Shown: positions 15,519 to 23,571 of the stretch, one piece after another | Layout of the letters: each line of letters begins with the position of its first letter | Numbering within the stretch: position 1 is the first letter of the stretch | NCBI GenBank assembly: GCA_015060335.1 | Contig: SUYR01000015.1 | Location: 1 to 64,000 of the forward strand | Length of the DNA: 64,000 nt | Reading direction: 5' to 3' | Source of the DNA: Bacteroidales bacterium | Lineage (GTDB): Bacteria; Bacteroidota; Bacteroidia; Bacteroidales; UBA932 | Position numbers and translations under genes: made by a program | The notes under the pieces: model-generated | What the model saw: the letters and a program-made list of their open reading frames with translations, nothing else | Database searches by the model: none | Told to the model about the DNA's origin: nothing

Positions 15519-16777
15519 TAAAGGCATCAATCTGCACAATAGGAGACGAAATACTTATAGGACAGGTTATTGACACTAACTCCTCTCATATATCGCAAGC
15601 TCTTGAATCAGCGGGTATTAAGGTAGACAAGATGATATCAGTCGGAGACGACCATGATATGATTATAGACTCTTTGGAGAAGGAATTGCAGAAGAACGGA
15701 ATAGTTATAGTGACAGGAGGACTCGGACCGACCAAAGACGACATAACCAAGAAAGTACTCTCAGAACTATCCGGAGCAACAACCTGGAAAACAGACGAAC
15801 GCCAGCTTGAGATAGTTCACAGGATATTGAGTGCAAGAGGTTTGGATATATTGGATATTAACATTGCACAGGCCTCTGTTCCTGACACGTGCGAAGTGAT
15901 TCCAAACAGATTGGGAACAGCTCCAATAATGGTATTTCGGTTTCCCGAGTCCAGATATGGACATAGAGCCACACTATATTCGCTTCCAGGCGTGCCATAT
16001 GAAGCCATAGGGTCCTTGAATGATGTAATAAAGGATATTAAAGCCAATAACAATATATCTGATATCTGCCATAAGACTGTCATGACATTCGGACTGGCGG
16101 AGTCGGCTCTTTCCAAAAAGATAGAAGACTGGGAAGATTCCCTTCCCGCGGGCATGCATCTTGCCTACCTGCCGAATCAGCTTACAGGAGTGCGACTTAG
16201 GCTGTCTTCCTACAATGCCTCAGAGAATGCTCTTGAAACAGAGATTCTCAAACTTAAGGCGATCATTGGCGATTACCTGTACTCCGAACACGACGATACA
16301 CTGCAGGAATGCGTTGGAAGGCTTCTGGCAGATAACAATAAGACCATAAGTTCTGCCGAGTCATGTACAGGAGGTACGATTTCCAAACTTCTGACATCTG
16401 TTCCCGGGTCTTCAAGATATTTCCTCGGTGGAATCACAGCATATTCAAACAGTGTAAAGGAGAGAGTTCTCGGCGTACCAGCTGCAATCATAGACAGATT
16501 TGGAGCAGTCAGCAGTGAATGTGTTGCTGCCATGGCAGAAGGAATCAGAAGACTGACAGGAAGTGACTATTCGGTCTCCACCTCAGGCATAGCCGGTCCT
16601 GGCGGGGGAAGTGCAGAAAAGCCTGTAGGTCTTGTATGGATCGGAGTCAGTTCACAGATGGGTACAGAGACTTTCAAGGTACAGTATAAAGGCGATAGAG
16701 AACGTAATATTGAGCGTTCATCTGCCTTTGCGCTTGATGCCATACGTAAAAAGATACTTTTAGAAACAAAACATTAA
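15515..16777 (+). CDS. cinA: CinA: ADP-ribose pyrophosphatase-like and NMN deamidase fusion
   Basis: The 420-residue protein has two domains. The N-terminal COG1058/MoCF-like domain (about 1-170) starts IKASICTIGDEILIGQVIDT and contains VTGGLGPTKDD. The C-terminal PncC-like amidohydrolase domain (about 255-415) contains SAESCTGGTISKLLT, with the nucleophilic Ser/Cys region, and STSGIAGPGGGSAEKPVGLV. Full-length CinA recycles pyridine nucleotides by deamidating NMN. The competence link of the name applies only to some Gram-positives. Its ATG overlaps the pyrD stop (ATGA), so the two are co-translated. Confidence 0.93.
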   Translation: MIKASICTIGDEILIGQVIDTNSSHISQALESAGIKVDKMISVGDDHDMIIDSLEKELQKNGIVIVTGGLGPTKDDITKKVLSELSGATTWKTDERQLEIVHRILSARGLDILDINIAQASVPDTCEVIPNRLGTAPIMVFRFPESRYGHRATLYSLPGVPYEAIGSLNDVIKDIKANNNISDICHKTVMTFGLAESALSKKIEDWEDSLPAGMHLAYLPNQLTGVRLRLSSYNASENALETEILKLKAIIGDYLYSEHDDTLQECVGRLLADNNKTISSAESCTGGTISKLLTSVPGSSRYFLGGITAYSNSVKERVLGVPAAIIDRFGAVSSECVAAMAEGIRRLTGSDYSVSTSGIAGPGGGSAEKPVGLVWIGVSSQMGTETFKVQYKGDRERNIERSSAFALDAIRKKILLETKH

Positions 16778-16790
16778 GCAACAACGTATT

Positions 16791-16825
16791 TAACATTTTT
16801 GTTATAGCTTAAAACAAAAATGTTA
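16791..16825. repeat. AT-rich palindromic element, copy 2
   Basis: A perfect 13-bp inverted repeat TAACATTTTTGTT (16791-16803) / AACAAAAATGTTA (16813-16825) has a 9-nt loop. Within it AACATTTTTGTTATAGCT (18 bp) is identical to bases in the copy at 23521. It lies between cinA and the EamA gene and may help end the pyrD-cinA transcript. Confidence 0.55.
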
Positions 16826-16895
16826 CATTAATTTTGTTAATTATAGTAAATTCTTATATAAGATATAAATACCTGATAATTAAGAAGATAGGGAA

Positions 16896-17828
16896 ATGTC
16901 ACATATTCTTGACCATCATGAGAAAAAACGTAGAAGAATAACCATCAATGGCTTATTCTATGCTGCTGTTTCTTCCGCTTCATTCGGCTTTTCTCCCCTC
17001 TTCAGCCTTGCACTGATTGCTGCCGGGCTATCTCACTTTGATGTACTCTCCTATAGATGGCTGATTGCAGCAACTGTGCTTGTGATCTATGCGGTATGCA
17101 AGAAAAAATCACTGAAACTTAATTCGATTGATGAAGTATGGAAGGTAGTTCTTCTTAGTGCGCTAAGATCAATAACATCGATCACACTTCTGATCGGATA
17201 TGCAAATATAGCAAGCGGAATTGCAGCAACCATAAACTTCATGTATCCGGTCATTGTGGCACTATGCATGATGATCATATATGGAGAAGACCGCTCATGG
17301 GTAAATGTTCTGGCAATCATATTGTCGATAGTCGGTGTATATCTGATGGCCAACAGTGATGCAGCTGTTGTGACTGGCGGAAATACCAGGCTTGGTCTCA
17401 CCTGCTCCCTGATATCTGCATTCTCTTTTGCAGCCTACTATATAGTCATGAAGAAAAGCAAGGCCGATAAGATTGAAGCAGTCAAGTTCACTACCTGGAT
17501 AATGCTGCTGAGTGCTGCATACTTTATAGTATGCGCCATAATTTTCGAAGGTCAGATAACTATTGTCAAGGACCTTAAGTCATGGCTGAATATACTCGGA
17601 CTTGGATTGTGGGCAACTATGGTATCAAACTTCACAGGAGTCAAGGCTGTAAGAAGAATAGGTCCGACTCTTACTTCAATCCTTGGTGCACTGCAACCTT
17701 TGACCGCAGTGATTCTTGGGGTGATTTTCCTTGATGAGCATCTTGGAATCAGCACCATAACCGGCATCTCACTGATATTGATTGCTGTTACAATGATTGT
17801 ACTGCACCAGAAGCAGAAAAGACTCTGA
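16896..17828 (+). CDS. EamA/DMT-superfamily transporter
   Basis: This 310-residue inner-membrane protein has ten hydrophobic segments arranged as two five-helix EamA repeats. The first runs about 18-155 (NGLFYAAVSSASFGFSPLFS, SYRWLIAATV, MYPVIVALCMMIIYGED) and the second about 165-300 (AFSFAAYYIVMKKS, ILGALQPLTAVILGVIFLDE). Members export metabolites or amino acids, but the substrate is not predictable here. The last 41 bp overlap, antisense, the 3' end of the M19 dipeptidase gene. Confidence 0.85.
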   Translation: MSHILDHHEKKRRRITINGLFYAAVSSASFGFSPLFSLALIAAGLSHFDVLSYRWLIAATVLVIYAVCKKKSLKLNSIDEVWKVVLLSALRSITSITLLIGYANIASGIAATINFMYPVIVALCMMIIYGEDRSWVNVLAIILSIVGVYLMANSDAAVVTGGNTRLGLTCSLISAFSFAAYYIVMKKSKADKIEAVKFTTWIMLLSAAYFIVCAIIFEGQITIVKDLKSWLNILGLGLWATMVSNFTGVKAVRRIGPTLTSILGALQPLTAVILGVIFLDEHLGISTITGISLILIAVTMIVLHQKQKRL

Positions 17829-18876
17829 AGAAATTTTTTGATGCTATCTTTTCAATATCAGTTTCAGAATATCCTCGATGACGCATTTCGTCAAAGAGAA
17901 GAGGAATCATGGATATGTCATCGAGACCCTCAGGAGTAACAGCTATTCCGTCAAAATCTGACCCGAGGCCGACATGGTCTATACCGACAAGATCGACAAC
18001 ATGATCTATATGATCAACTATGACTTTATACGAAGGACGCGCAAGTTCCTGTAATTCTCGCAAGACCTTGAACCACTCTGAACGGTACTCATCATTGAAG
18101 GGATCTGATATGAATGCAGCTTCAACGTCTTCTCCACGCTTCATGACCTCCGACCCAGAGAGCAGCTTTCCGAAACCGGCATCAAGAAATACCGGATAAA
18201 AATTGATCTGAACTACCCCACCCTCAGCAGCCAAAGCACGAATCATATCATCCGTCATATTACGTGGATGATCTGCCAAAGTCCTGCAACAGGAATGAGT
18301 GGCGACGACAGGTCTTGAAGAATATTTCAGGACATCATAGAACGAGTCATCAGAAATATGCGAAACATCTATGAGCATACCCAGCCTGTTCATTTCCCTT
18401 ACCACTTCACGACCGAACGGACTCAAACCGTTCCAGGTCTTGACTGTAGAAGCACACGAATCGCATATTTCATTATCTGCCGAATGGCATAAGGTCACAT
18501 ATCTGATTCCATGATTATGGAAATCAGTCAATCTGTCCAAAGACTTTCCTATAGGCGAACCGTTTTCCAAGCCAAGAAATACAGAAAACAATCCGAGTTC
18601 CTTGTTGATGAGAGCTTGCTGTTCAGACGTAGTCAGTACTGCGTGTTCTGAATTTACGTTCAAGGTCTCGTGAACTCCACGTAAAAGTCTTCCGTAATAC
18701 TCGAAAGCCGCATCACCTGTCAATTCAGCCGAAATATAAAGGGCGAAGAAAGCACCATCGACTCCCCCTCTCTTAAGTTTGGGAAAGTCGACGTGCGCCA
18801 TAGGATTGTCCTTTGAGAGATCTCTTCCACGGATGATCTGTGAGGGAGTGTCGCAATGAGAGTCAAGGACAAACAT
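17788..18876 (-). CDS. membrane-dipeptidase family protein (peptidase M19)
   Basis: The 362-residue amidohydrolase-fold zinc enzyme cleaves dipeptides. It begins MFVLDSHCDTP, with the HxD zinc ligands His7 and Asp9. It also has FLGLENGSPIG with the bridging Glu, YVTLCHSADNEICDS, PVVATHSCCRTLADHPRNM with His ligands, and VGIDHVGLGSDFDG near the C-terminus. All metal-site blocks are present. There is no signal peptide, so it should be cytoplasmic. It is the last gene of a leftward run (rlmB, GIN-domain protein, this gene) with 2-bp spacing to its upstream neighbour. Confidence 0.9.
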   Translation of the reverse strand: MFVLDSHCDTPSQIIRGRDLSKDNPMAHVDFPKLKRGGVDGAFFALYISAELTGDAAFEYYGRLLRGVHETLNVNSEHAVLTTSEQQALINKELGLFSVFLGLENGSPIGKSLDRLTDFHNHGIRYVTLCHSADNEICDSCASTVKTWNGLSPFGREVVREMNRLGMLIDVSHISDDSFYDVLKYSSRPVVATHSCCRTLADHPRNMTDDMIRALAAEGGVVQINFYPVFLDAGFGKLLSGSEVMKRGEDVEAAFISDPFNDEYRSEWFKVLRELQELARPSYKVIVDHIDHVVDLVGIDHVGLGSDFDGIAVTPEGLDDISMIPLLFDEMRHRGYSETDIEKIASKNFFRVFSASGAVQSL

Positions 18877-18878
18877 AT

Positions 18879-19796
18879 TTATTTCCTCTTTGGATCGTCA
18901 GCCTTGATCAATGTAGAGTTTACGATACGCTCAACCTCAATTCTTGGAGTTCTCTTGAATGTAAGCATGCATCCTCCTGTAAGGTTGACCCTCATACGGT
19001 CCTCCACATTTACATGACATTTACTTGAGCCTGACTGCAGGAAGTTACCTTCCTTGACTTCCAAAGCCTCAGCATCGATCATCGAGCTACCTGCAGATTC
19101 CACATCCAGAAGTGATGCTATACCTGAGATATAGACATTAGACCCACCAGCAGCTTCAATGTCAACTCCTACAGTTTCAACTTTAAGATTCGTTGTAGAT
19201 GAGCCTTTTACCTTCAGCTCAGAGTTTCCGCCTTTCTGATTGACATTATTCACAGATGTATTTTCAGCAGAGAGCCTGAGTTTTGTATCTACATCCACAG
19301 TCACGTTGGACTGACTGCCACCGCCAAAATCAAGTTCAGCACTTACGCAATCAATATAAAGGCTGTTCACCTTTGCATTTCCGCTTGTGACCAGAGAAAA
19401 ATTATCCACTTTTATACCGTCGGCATCCAGAAGCACTGCTTTCTCCTTTACATCAAGGGACTTGATATATGGAGCATATATCTCCACTTCAAGATATGGC
19501 TCTACCGCTCCTTTTGCTTTAAGAGCCTTCTTAAGTTCTGCCGGGTACTTCTTTTCATCAAGAATTATTGTAAAAACTCCGTTCTTCACAGTAGGACGGA
19601 CAAAATCAGCTATTCTTTCATCAGACACAATACGTACGGAATATGTAGGAGATGTCTTCAACTTGAAAGAGAACTTTCCTCCGACAATAACGCTTGAAAA
19701 ACTGTCAAGTTCCTTGTTCTGGACAACATTCTGCTGTGCAGAAATTGTGGCAGTTGCAAGAACTGCAAGAATCAATGTTAAGAATGTCCTTTTCAT
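18879..19796 (-). CDS. GIN-domain (DUF2807) exported protein
   Basis: The protein has 305 residues. A signal peptide (1-20, MKRTFLTLILAVLATATISA) precedes a repeat-rich beta-helix-like domain typical of the putative auto-transporter adhesin/GIN family. Short beta repeats such as KVNSLYIDCVSAELDFGG, STTNLKVETVGVDIEAAGGS and SLLDVESAGSSMIDAEAL run from about 110 to 265, with regular Gly/Asn/Ser turns. The domain is common in Bacteroidota envelope proteins; no function is established. It lies 11 bp after rlmB in the same direction. Confidence 0.8.
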   Translation of the reverse strand: MKRTFLTLILAVLATATISAQQNVVQNKELDSFSSVIVGGKFSFKLKTSPTYSVRIVSDERIADFVRPTVKNGVFTIILDEKKYPAELKKALKAKGAVEPYLEVEIYAPYIKSLDVKEKAVLLDADGIKVDNFSLVTSGNAKVNSLYIDCVSAELDFGGGSQSNVTVDVDTKLRLSAENTSVNNVNQKGGNSELKVKGSSTTNLKVETVGVDIEAAGGSNVYISGIASLLDVESAGSSMIDAEALEVKEGNFLQSGSSKCHVNVEDRMRVNLTGGCMLTFKRTPRIEVERIVNSTLIKADDPKRK

Positions 19797-19807
19797 AATT
19801 TGTTCAA

Positions 19808-20557
19808 TTAGTGATTTATAATTCTCTGTCTAACAGCCTCATACATAAGTATAGCAGATGCAACCGATACATTGAGAGAAGTTATTTCACCAGCCATAGG
19901 TATTGCTGCCTTCTCATCTGCAAGTTCAAGCATTGACTGTGAAATACCCTTTCCTTCCGACCCCATGATTATTGCACACGGACCGGTCATATCCACATCA
20001 TATATGAGATTATCTGTCTTTTCTGTAGCGGCAATCAGCTTGAATCCGCTCTGCTTGAGATAATAAGCAGCAACTCTCAGATTTGACACCTTGCATGTAT
20101 CCATTCTCATCAAGGCACCAGCAGAAGCCTTTACAGCCTCCGCATTGATTGCCGCTCCTCCTTTGGCCGGAACAATCACACCAAAGCCTCCTGCACATTC
20201 AAGACTACGGGCAATGGCACCCAGATTACGGACATCGCTTACTCCGTCAAGAATAACCAAAAGAGGATTCTCTGATCTGCCCAGTGCATTGTTCACAAGC
20301 TGTTCAATATCAACATAATCGATCTGAGAGATATAAGCAAGGACTCCCTGATGCGCCCCACGCACAGCTCTGTTGAGCTTTTCTCCAGGTACAAACTGAA
20401 AAGGAATCTCGTTTCCCTTAAGGAGTTCGAGCAATTCCCTGAACTGCGGACCTTCCAATCCCTGCTTCAAAAGCACCTTGTCGAATTTCTTGCCGGCCTT
20501 GACGGCTTCAAGTACCGGATGCATACCGAAAAGATACTGCATTTTCTTTTCTTCCAT
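19808..20557 (-). CDS. rlmB: 23S rRNA (guanosine-2'-O-)-methyltransferase RlmB (TrmH family)
   Basis: The 249-residue SPOUT enzyme methylates the 2'-OH of G2251 (E. coli numbering) in the peptidyl-transferase centre. It has the small N-terminal RNA-binding domain (YLFGMHPVLEAVKAGKKFDK) and the knotted domain with motifs DGVSDVRNLGAIARS, IIMGSEGKGIS and MAGEITSLNVSVASAILMYE. Length and motifs match E. coli RlmB (243 residues). A related TrmH member acting on tRNA is possible but less likely given the N-terminal domain. Confidence 0.9.
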   Translation of the reverse strand: MEEKKMQYLFGMHPVLEAVKAGKKFDKVLLKQGLEGPQFRELLELLKGNEIPFQFVPGEKLNRAVRGAHQGVLAYISQIDYVDIEQLVNNALGRSENPLLVILDGVSDVRNLGAIARSLECAGGFGVIVPAKGGAAINAEAVKASAGALMRMDTCKVSNLRVAAYYLKQSGFKLIAATEKTDNLIYDVDMTGPCAIIMGSEGKGISQSMLELADEKAAIPMAGEITSLNVSVASAILMYEAVRQRIINH

Positions 20558-20563
20558 ATATGA

Positions 20564-22495
20564 TTAGTCTAACTGTTCATTAAGTTTTTCCCACTCTTCC
20601 ATCTTGAAGTCCATTTCTCTCTTATTCTCGAGATATGATCTTGTAAGCTCCATGACATCATCGTCAGGTCCCGGATTCATCAAGACAGTCTCTATCTCCT
20701 TCATTTTTTCTTCTATCGCCTCTATCCCTTTCTCTAAGAATGATATACGATTCCTTATCTTCTTTTCTTCTTTAGATAAATACTTCTTTATCTGATACTC
20801 TTGTTTAGCTTCCTCCTTCTTCTGAACTACCTCTGCAGGCTTTGTTTCAACAGGCTTGTAATGTCTCTCCAATTCATTGAGATTCTCCAGTTTTCTACGT
20901 TCCAGAAATTCCTGGACTCCCCCAAGATGTTCCTTTACCTTTCCGTCTCTGAACTCGTAGAGCTTATCCACGAGACCATCAAGGAAGTCTCTATCATGAG
21001 AAACTATTATCAAAGTACCGTCATATGACTTAAGTGCCTGCTTGAGAATATCCTTGGAACGGATATCCATATGGTTTGTAGGCTCATCCAATGCGAGAAG
21101 GTTATATGGTCTCAGCATAAGTTTCGCCATAGCAAGACGAGCTCTTTCACCTCCGCTGAGAACTGCAACCTTCTTGTCAATATCTTCTCCTTTGAAAAGA
21201 AAGGCTCCGAGAATATCACGTAGCTTAAGTCTTATATCACCTACTGCAATTCGGTCAAGAGTACCGAACACCGTATCTTCTTTATTCAGGATATCTTCCT
21301 GATTCTGAGCATAATATCCGATATTTACATTATGGCCTGTCCTTGATTCGCCTGACATAGGCTCCAACTCCCTCATGATCACACGCATGAGAGTGGTCTT
21401 TCCTTCTCCGTTTCTGCCCACGAGGGCAACCTTCTCACCACGCCGTACCTCAATCTGAGCATCATCAAACACGACTTTCGAGCCATAACCAACCTTAAGA
21501 TCCACTCCTTTGTATGCAATATCTCCAGAACGCGGAGCAGGAGGGAACTTCACACTGAGAGCAGATTTGTCTTCGAGGTCAACCTCTATCCGCTCCAGCT
21601 TTTCCAGTTGCTTTACACGGGACTGCACCTGATTGGATTTTGTCGGCTTGTAGCGGAACTTCTCGATGAACTCTTCCGTCTTTTCAATCATTCTCTGCTG
21701 ATTCTCAAATGCAGCCCTCTGCTGTTCAAGACGTTCCTTTCTAAGTTCCAGATACTTACTGTACGGCACTTTGTAATCATGGATTCTTCCCACCATGATT
21801 TCCACAGTCCTGTTCGTGACATTATCGAGGAATTTTCTATCATGAGAGATCAGCACCAGCGATCCCTTATATTCCTTAAGATATCCTTCGAGCCATTCGA
21901 TGGATTCGATGTCAAGGTGATTGGTGGGCTCATCAAGCAGAAGCACATCCGGACTCGAGAGCAGGATCTTCGCCAGTTCTATACGCATGTTCCAGCCCTG
22001 ACTGAAGGTCTCCGTAGGTCTTGTCAGCTCTTCATACTTGAATCCCAAGCCTATAAGAGTCTTCTCTGCCTGTACCTGAGGATTGTCCGAACGGGTATAT
22101 GCAAGTGCATCATTTACCTCGTTCATCCTTACGATAAGATCCTGGTAGCTGTTTGACTCATAATCATCTCTCTCTGCCAATTGCAATGTTATATCCTCAA
22201 GCTCATGTTCCAGCTCGAACATATCTGCAAAAGCAGTCATAGCTTCATCAATGACGCTGCGCCCTCTATGATGTTCCATTATCTGAGGGAGATATCCTAT
22301 CTTCACTCCATTAGGGACAGCTACTTTTCCTGAAGTAGGACTCTGGAAGCCGCAGATGAGCTTCAGAATAGTGGATTTTCCTGCACCATTCTTACCTACA
22401 AGTCCTATCTTATCGTTCTCGCTGATATGAAAATTTATCTCATTCAGCAAGGTGAACCCTCCATAGGCTACTGTAAGATTATTTATCGATATCAT
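20564..22495 (-). CDS. ABC-F family ATPase (Uup/EttA-like)
   Basis: The 643-residue soluble protein has two ABC domains and no membrane segments. Walker A motifs are GLVGKNGAGKST (first) and ALVGRNGEGKTT (second). Walker B stretches are VLLLDEPTNHLDIES and LLALDEPTNHMDIRS. The second signature is normal (LSGGERARLAMAKLM), while the first reads FSQGWNMRIELAKIL. A charged linker (about 225-320) lies between the domains, and a C-terminal coiled coil (about 560-640, KEEKKIRNRISFLEKGIEAI) resembles Uup. ABC-F proteins act on ribosomes or branched DNA rather than in transport. It overlaps tatC by 4 bp. Confidence 0.88.
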   Translation of the reverse strand: MISINNLTVAYGGFTLLNEINFHISENDKIGLVGKNGAGKSTILKLICGFQSPTSGKVAVPNGVKIGYLPQIMEHHRGRSVIDEAMTAFADMFELEHELEDITLQLAERDDYESNSYQDLIVRMNEVNDALAYTRSDNPQVQAEKTLIGLGFKYEELTRPTETFSQGWNMRIELAKILLSSPDVLLLDEPTNHLDIESIEWLEGYLKEYKGSLVLISHDRKFLDNVTNRTVEIMVGRIHDYKVPYSKYLELRKERLEQQRAAFENQQRMIEKTEEFIEKFRYKPTKSNQVQSRVKQLEKLERIEVDLEDKSALSVKFPPAPRSGDIAYKGVDLKVGYGSKVVFDDAQIEVRRGEKVALVGRNGEGKTTLMRVIMRELEPMSGESRTGHNVNIGYYAQNQEDILNKEDTVFGTLDRIAVGDIRLKLRDILGAFLFKGEDIDKKVAVLSGGERARLAMAKLMLRPYNLLALDEPTNHMDIRSKDILKQALKSYDGTLIIVSHDRDFLDGLVDKLYEFRDGKVKEHLGGVQEFLERRKLENLNELERHYKPVETKPAEVVQKKEEAKQEYQIKKYLSKEEKKIRNRISFLEKGIEAIEEKMKEIETVLMNPGPDDDVMELTRSYLENKREMDFKMEEWEKLNEQLD

Positions 22496-23271
22496 TCCTC
22501 ATCCTCCACAGTTTCGATTTCCGGATTCCGGCTTCTGCATATCAGCACGCTGAATTCATACAGGAGATACAGCGGCACGGTACAGATCATAAGAGAGAAC
22601 GGATCCCCCGACGGAGTGATGAGAGCAGCAAGGATTACCACCGCACATACAGCATGCCGTCTATAAGCCTTAAGTCCTTCTTTTGTCACAATCCCAAGGG
22701 CTGACAGTATTGCAATGACTGTCGGAAACTCAAATACAATTCCGAAAGTCATAACCGTCGATGTAAACAAAGAGATATATGAGCTCAATGAAAATGTATT
22801 CGGTACATCAGCGCTAACCTGATAACCGGCGAAAAAATTAATCATCAGAGGAAGTATGACCAGATATCCTACTGCAAGTCCGGTATAGAACAATACGCCG
22901 GCAAAAGTAAAGGCTCCTTTTACAGCGTTTTTCTCTCGCTCATACAAGGCTGGAGCTACAAATCTCCACAATTCGTACACAAGATAAGGGAAAGAAAGAA
23001 TCACGGCACATATGAAGGTAACTTTCATATGTATCATGAATTGAGCAGAAACCTCGATATTGACAAGAGACAAAGAGAAATCCAACCCCAACAGACGATA
23101 AAGATAAAAATCCTTTTCCGTAGGGGCCAGTATGACATCATCAAACAGAAAATCCTTTAAGAAGAACAGAACGACCGTAACACCGACAAGGGTAGCGGCC
23201 ATTCTGAAGACACTCTTGCGAAGATCTTCGAGATGATCCCAGAAAGTCATCTCCTTAGCCTGTGCTGCCAC
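22492..23271 (-). CDS. tatC: Sec-independent protein translocase TatC
   Basis: The 259-residue protein has six membrane helices and the conserved N-terminal block MTFWDHLEDLRKSVFR, where the HLxELR-like loop with its Glu helps bind the twin-arginine signal. PALYEREKNAVKGAFTFAG and FGIVFEFPTVIAILSALGIV are also typical. TatC with TatA exports folded proteins. tatA lies 11 bp upstream in the same direction, and no tatB is visible, as in minimal TatAC systems. Confidence 0.95.
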   Translation of the reverse strand: MAAQAKEMTFWDHLEDLRKSVFRMAATLVGVTVVLFFLKDFLFDDVILAPTEKDFYLYRLLGLDFSLSLVNIEVSAQFMIHMKVTFICAVILSFPYLVYELWRFVAPALYEREKNAVKGAFTFAGVLFYTGLAVGYLVILPLMINFFAGYQVSADVPNTFSLSSYISLFTSTVMTFGIVFEFPTVIAILSALGIVTKEGLKAYRRHAVCAVVILAALITPSGDPFSLMICTVPLYLLYEFSVLICRSRNPEIETVEDEE

Positions 23272-23282
23272 TTTTATCAGTT

Positions 23283-23495
23283 CTATTTTCCTTCCTCCGA
23301 TTCTATATCCTTCTTGATCTCATCCATCTCGCTCTCCACTTCCTTCATACCCTGCTTGAAGCTTTTCACTCCCTTACCGAGACCACGCATCAATTCAGGA
23401 ATCTTCTTTCCACCGAAAAGAAGCAGAACAACGAGTGCGATAATGATCCACTCCCAACCCTGGATAACCAATGGCATTACAAATAACGTATTCAT
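23283..23495 (-). CDS. tatA: Sec-independent protein translocase TatA/TatE
   Basis: The 70-residue protein has one N-terminal helix (about 8-24), the [20 protein letters not shown] motif at the start of the amphipathic helix and an acidic C-terminal tail ([19 protein letters not shown]). This is the standard TatA layout. It is first in the tatA-tatC-ABC-F-rlmB leftward series, downstream of valS and the palindrome at 23521. Confidence 0.93.
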   Translation of the reverse strand: MNTLFVMPLVIQGWEWIIIALVVLLLFGGKKIPELMRGLGKGVKSFKQGMKEVESEMDEIKKDIESEEGK

Positions 23496-23520
23496 AGTAC
23501 TAAATTTGGAATTTGAATAC

Positions 23521-23571
23521 GTTTGCAGTTATAACATTTTTGTTATAGCTGCAAACATATTTGTTTTGTTA
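23521..23571. repeat. AT-rich palindromic element, copy 3 (valS-tatA gap)
   Basis: The stem GTTTGCAGTTATAACA (23521-23536) pairs with TGTTATAGCTGCAAAC (23541-23556), 16 bp with a single wobble and a TTTT loop. AAACATATTTGTTTT follows, identical to copy 1, and AACATTTTTGTTATAGCT matches copy 2 exactly. The stem may act as a terminator for valS on the minus strand. Confidence 0.6.
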
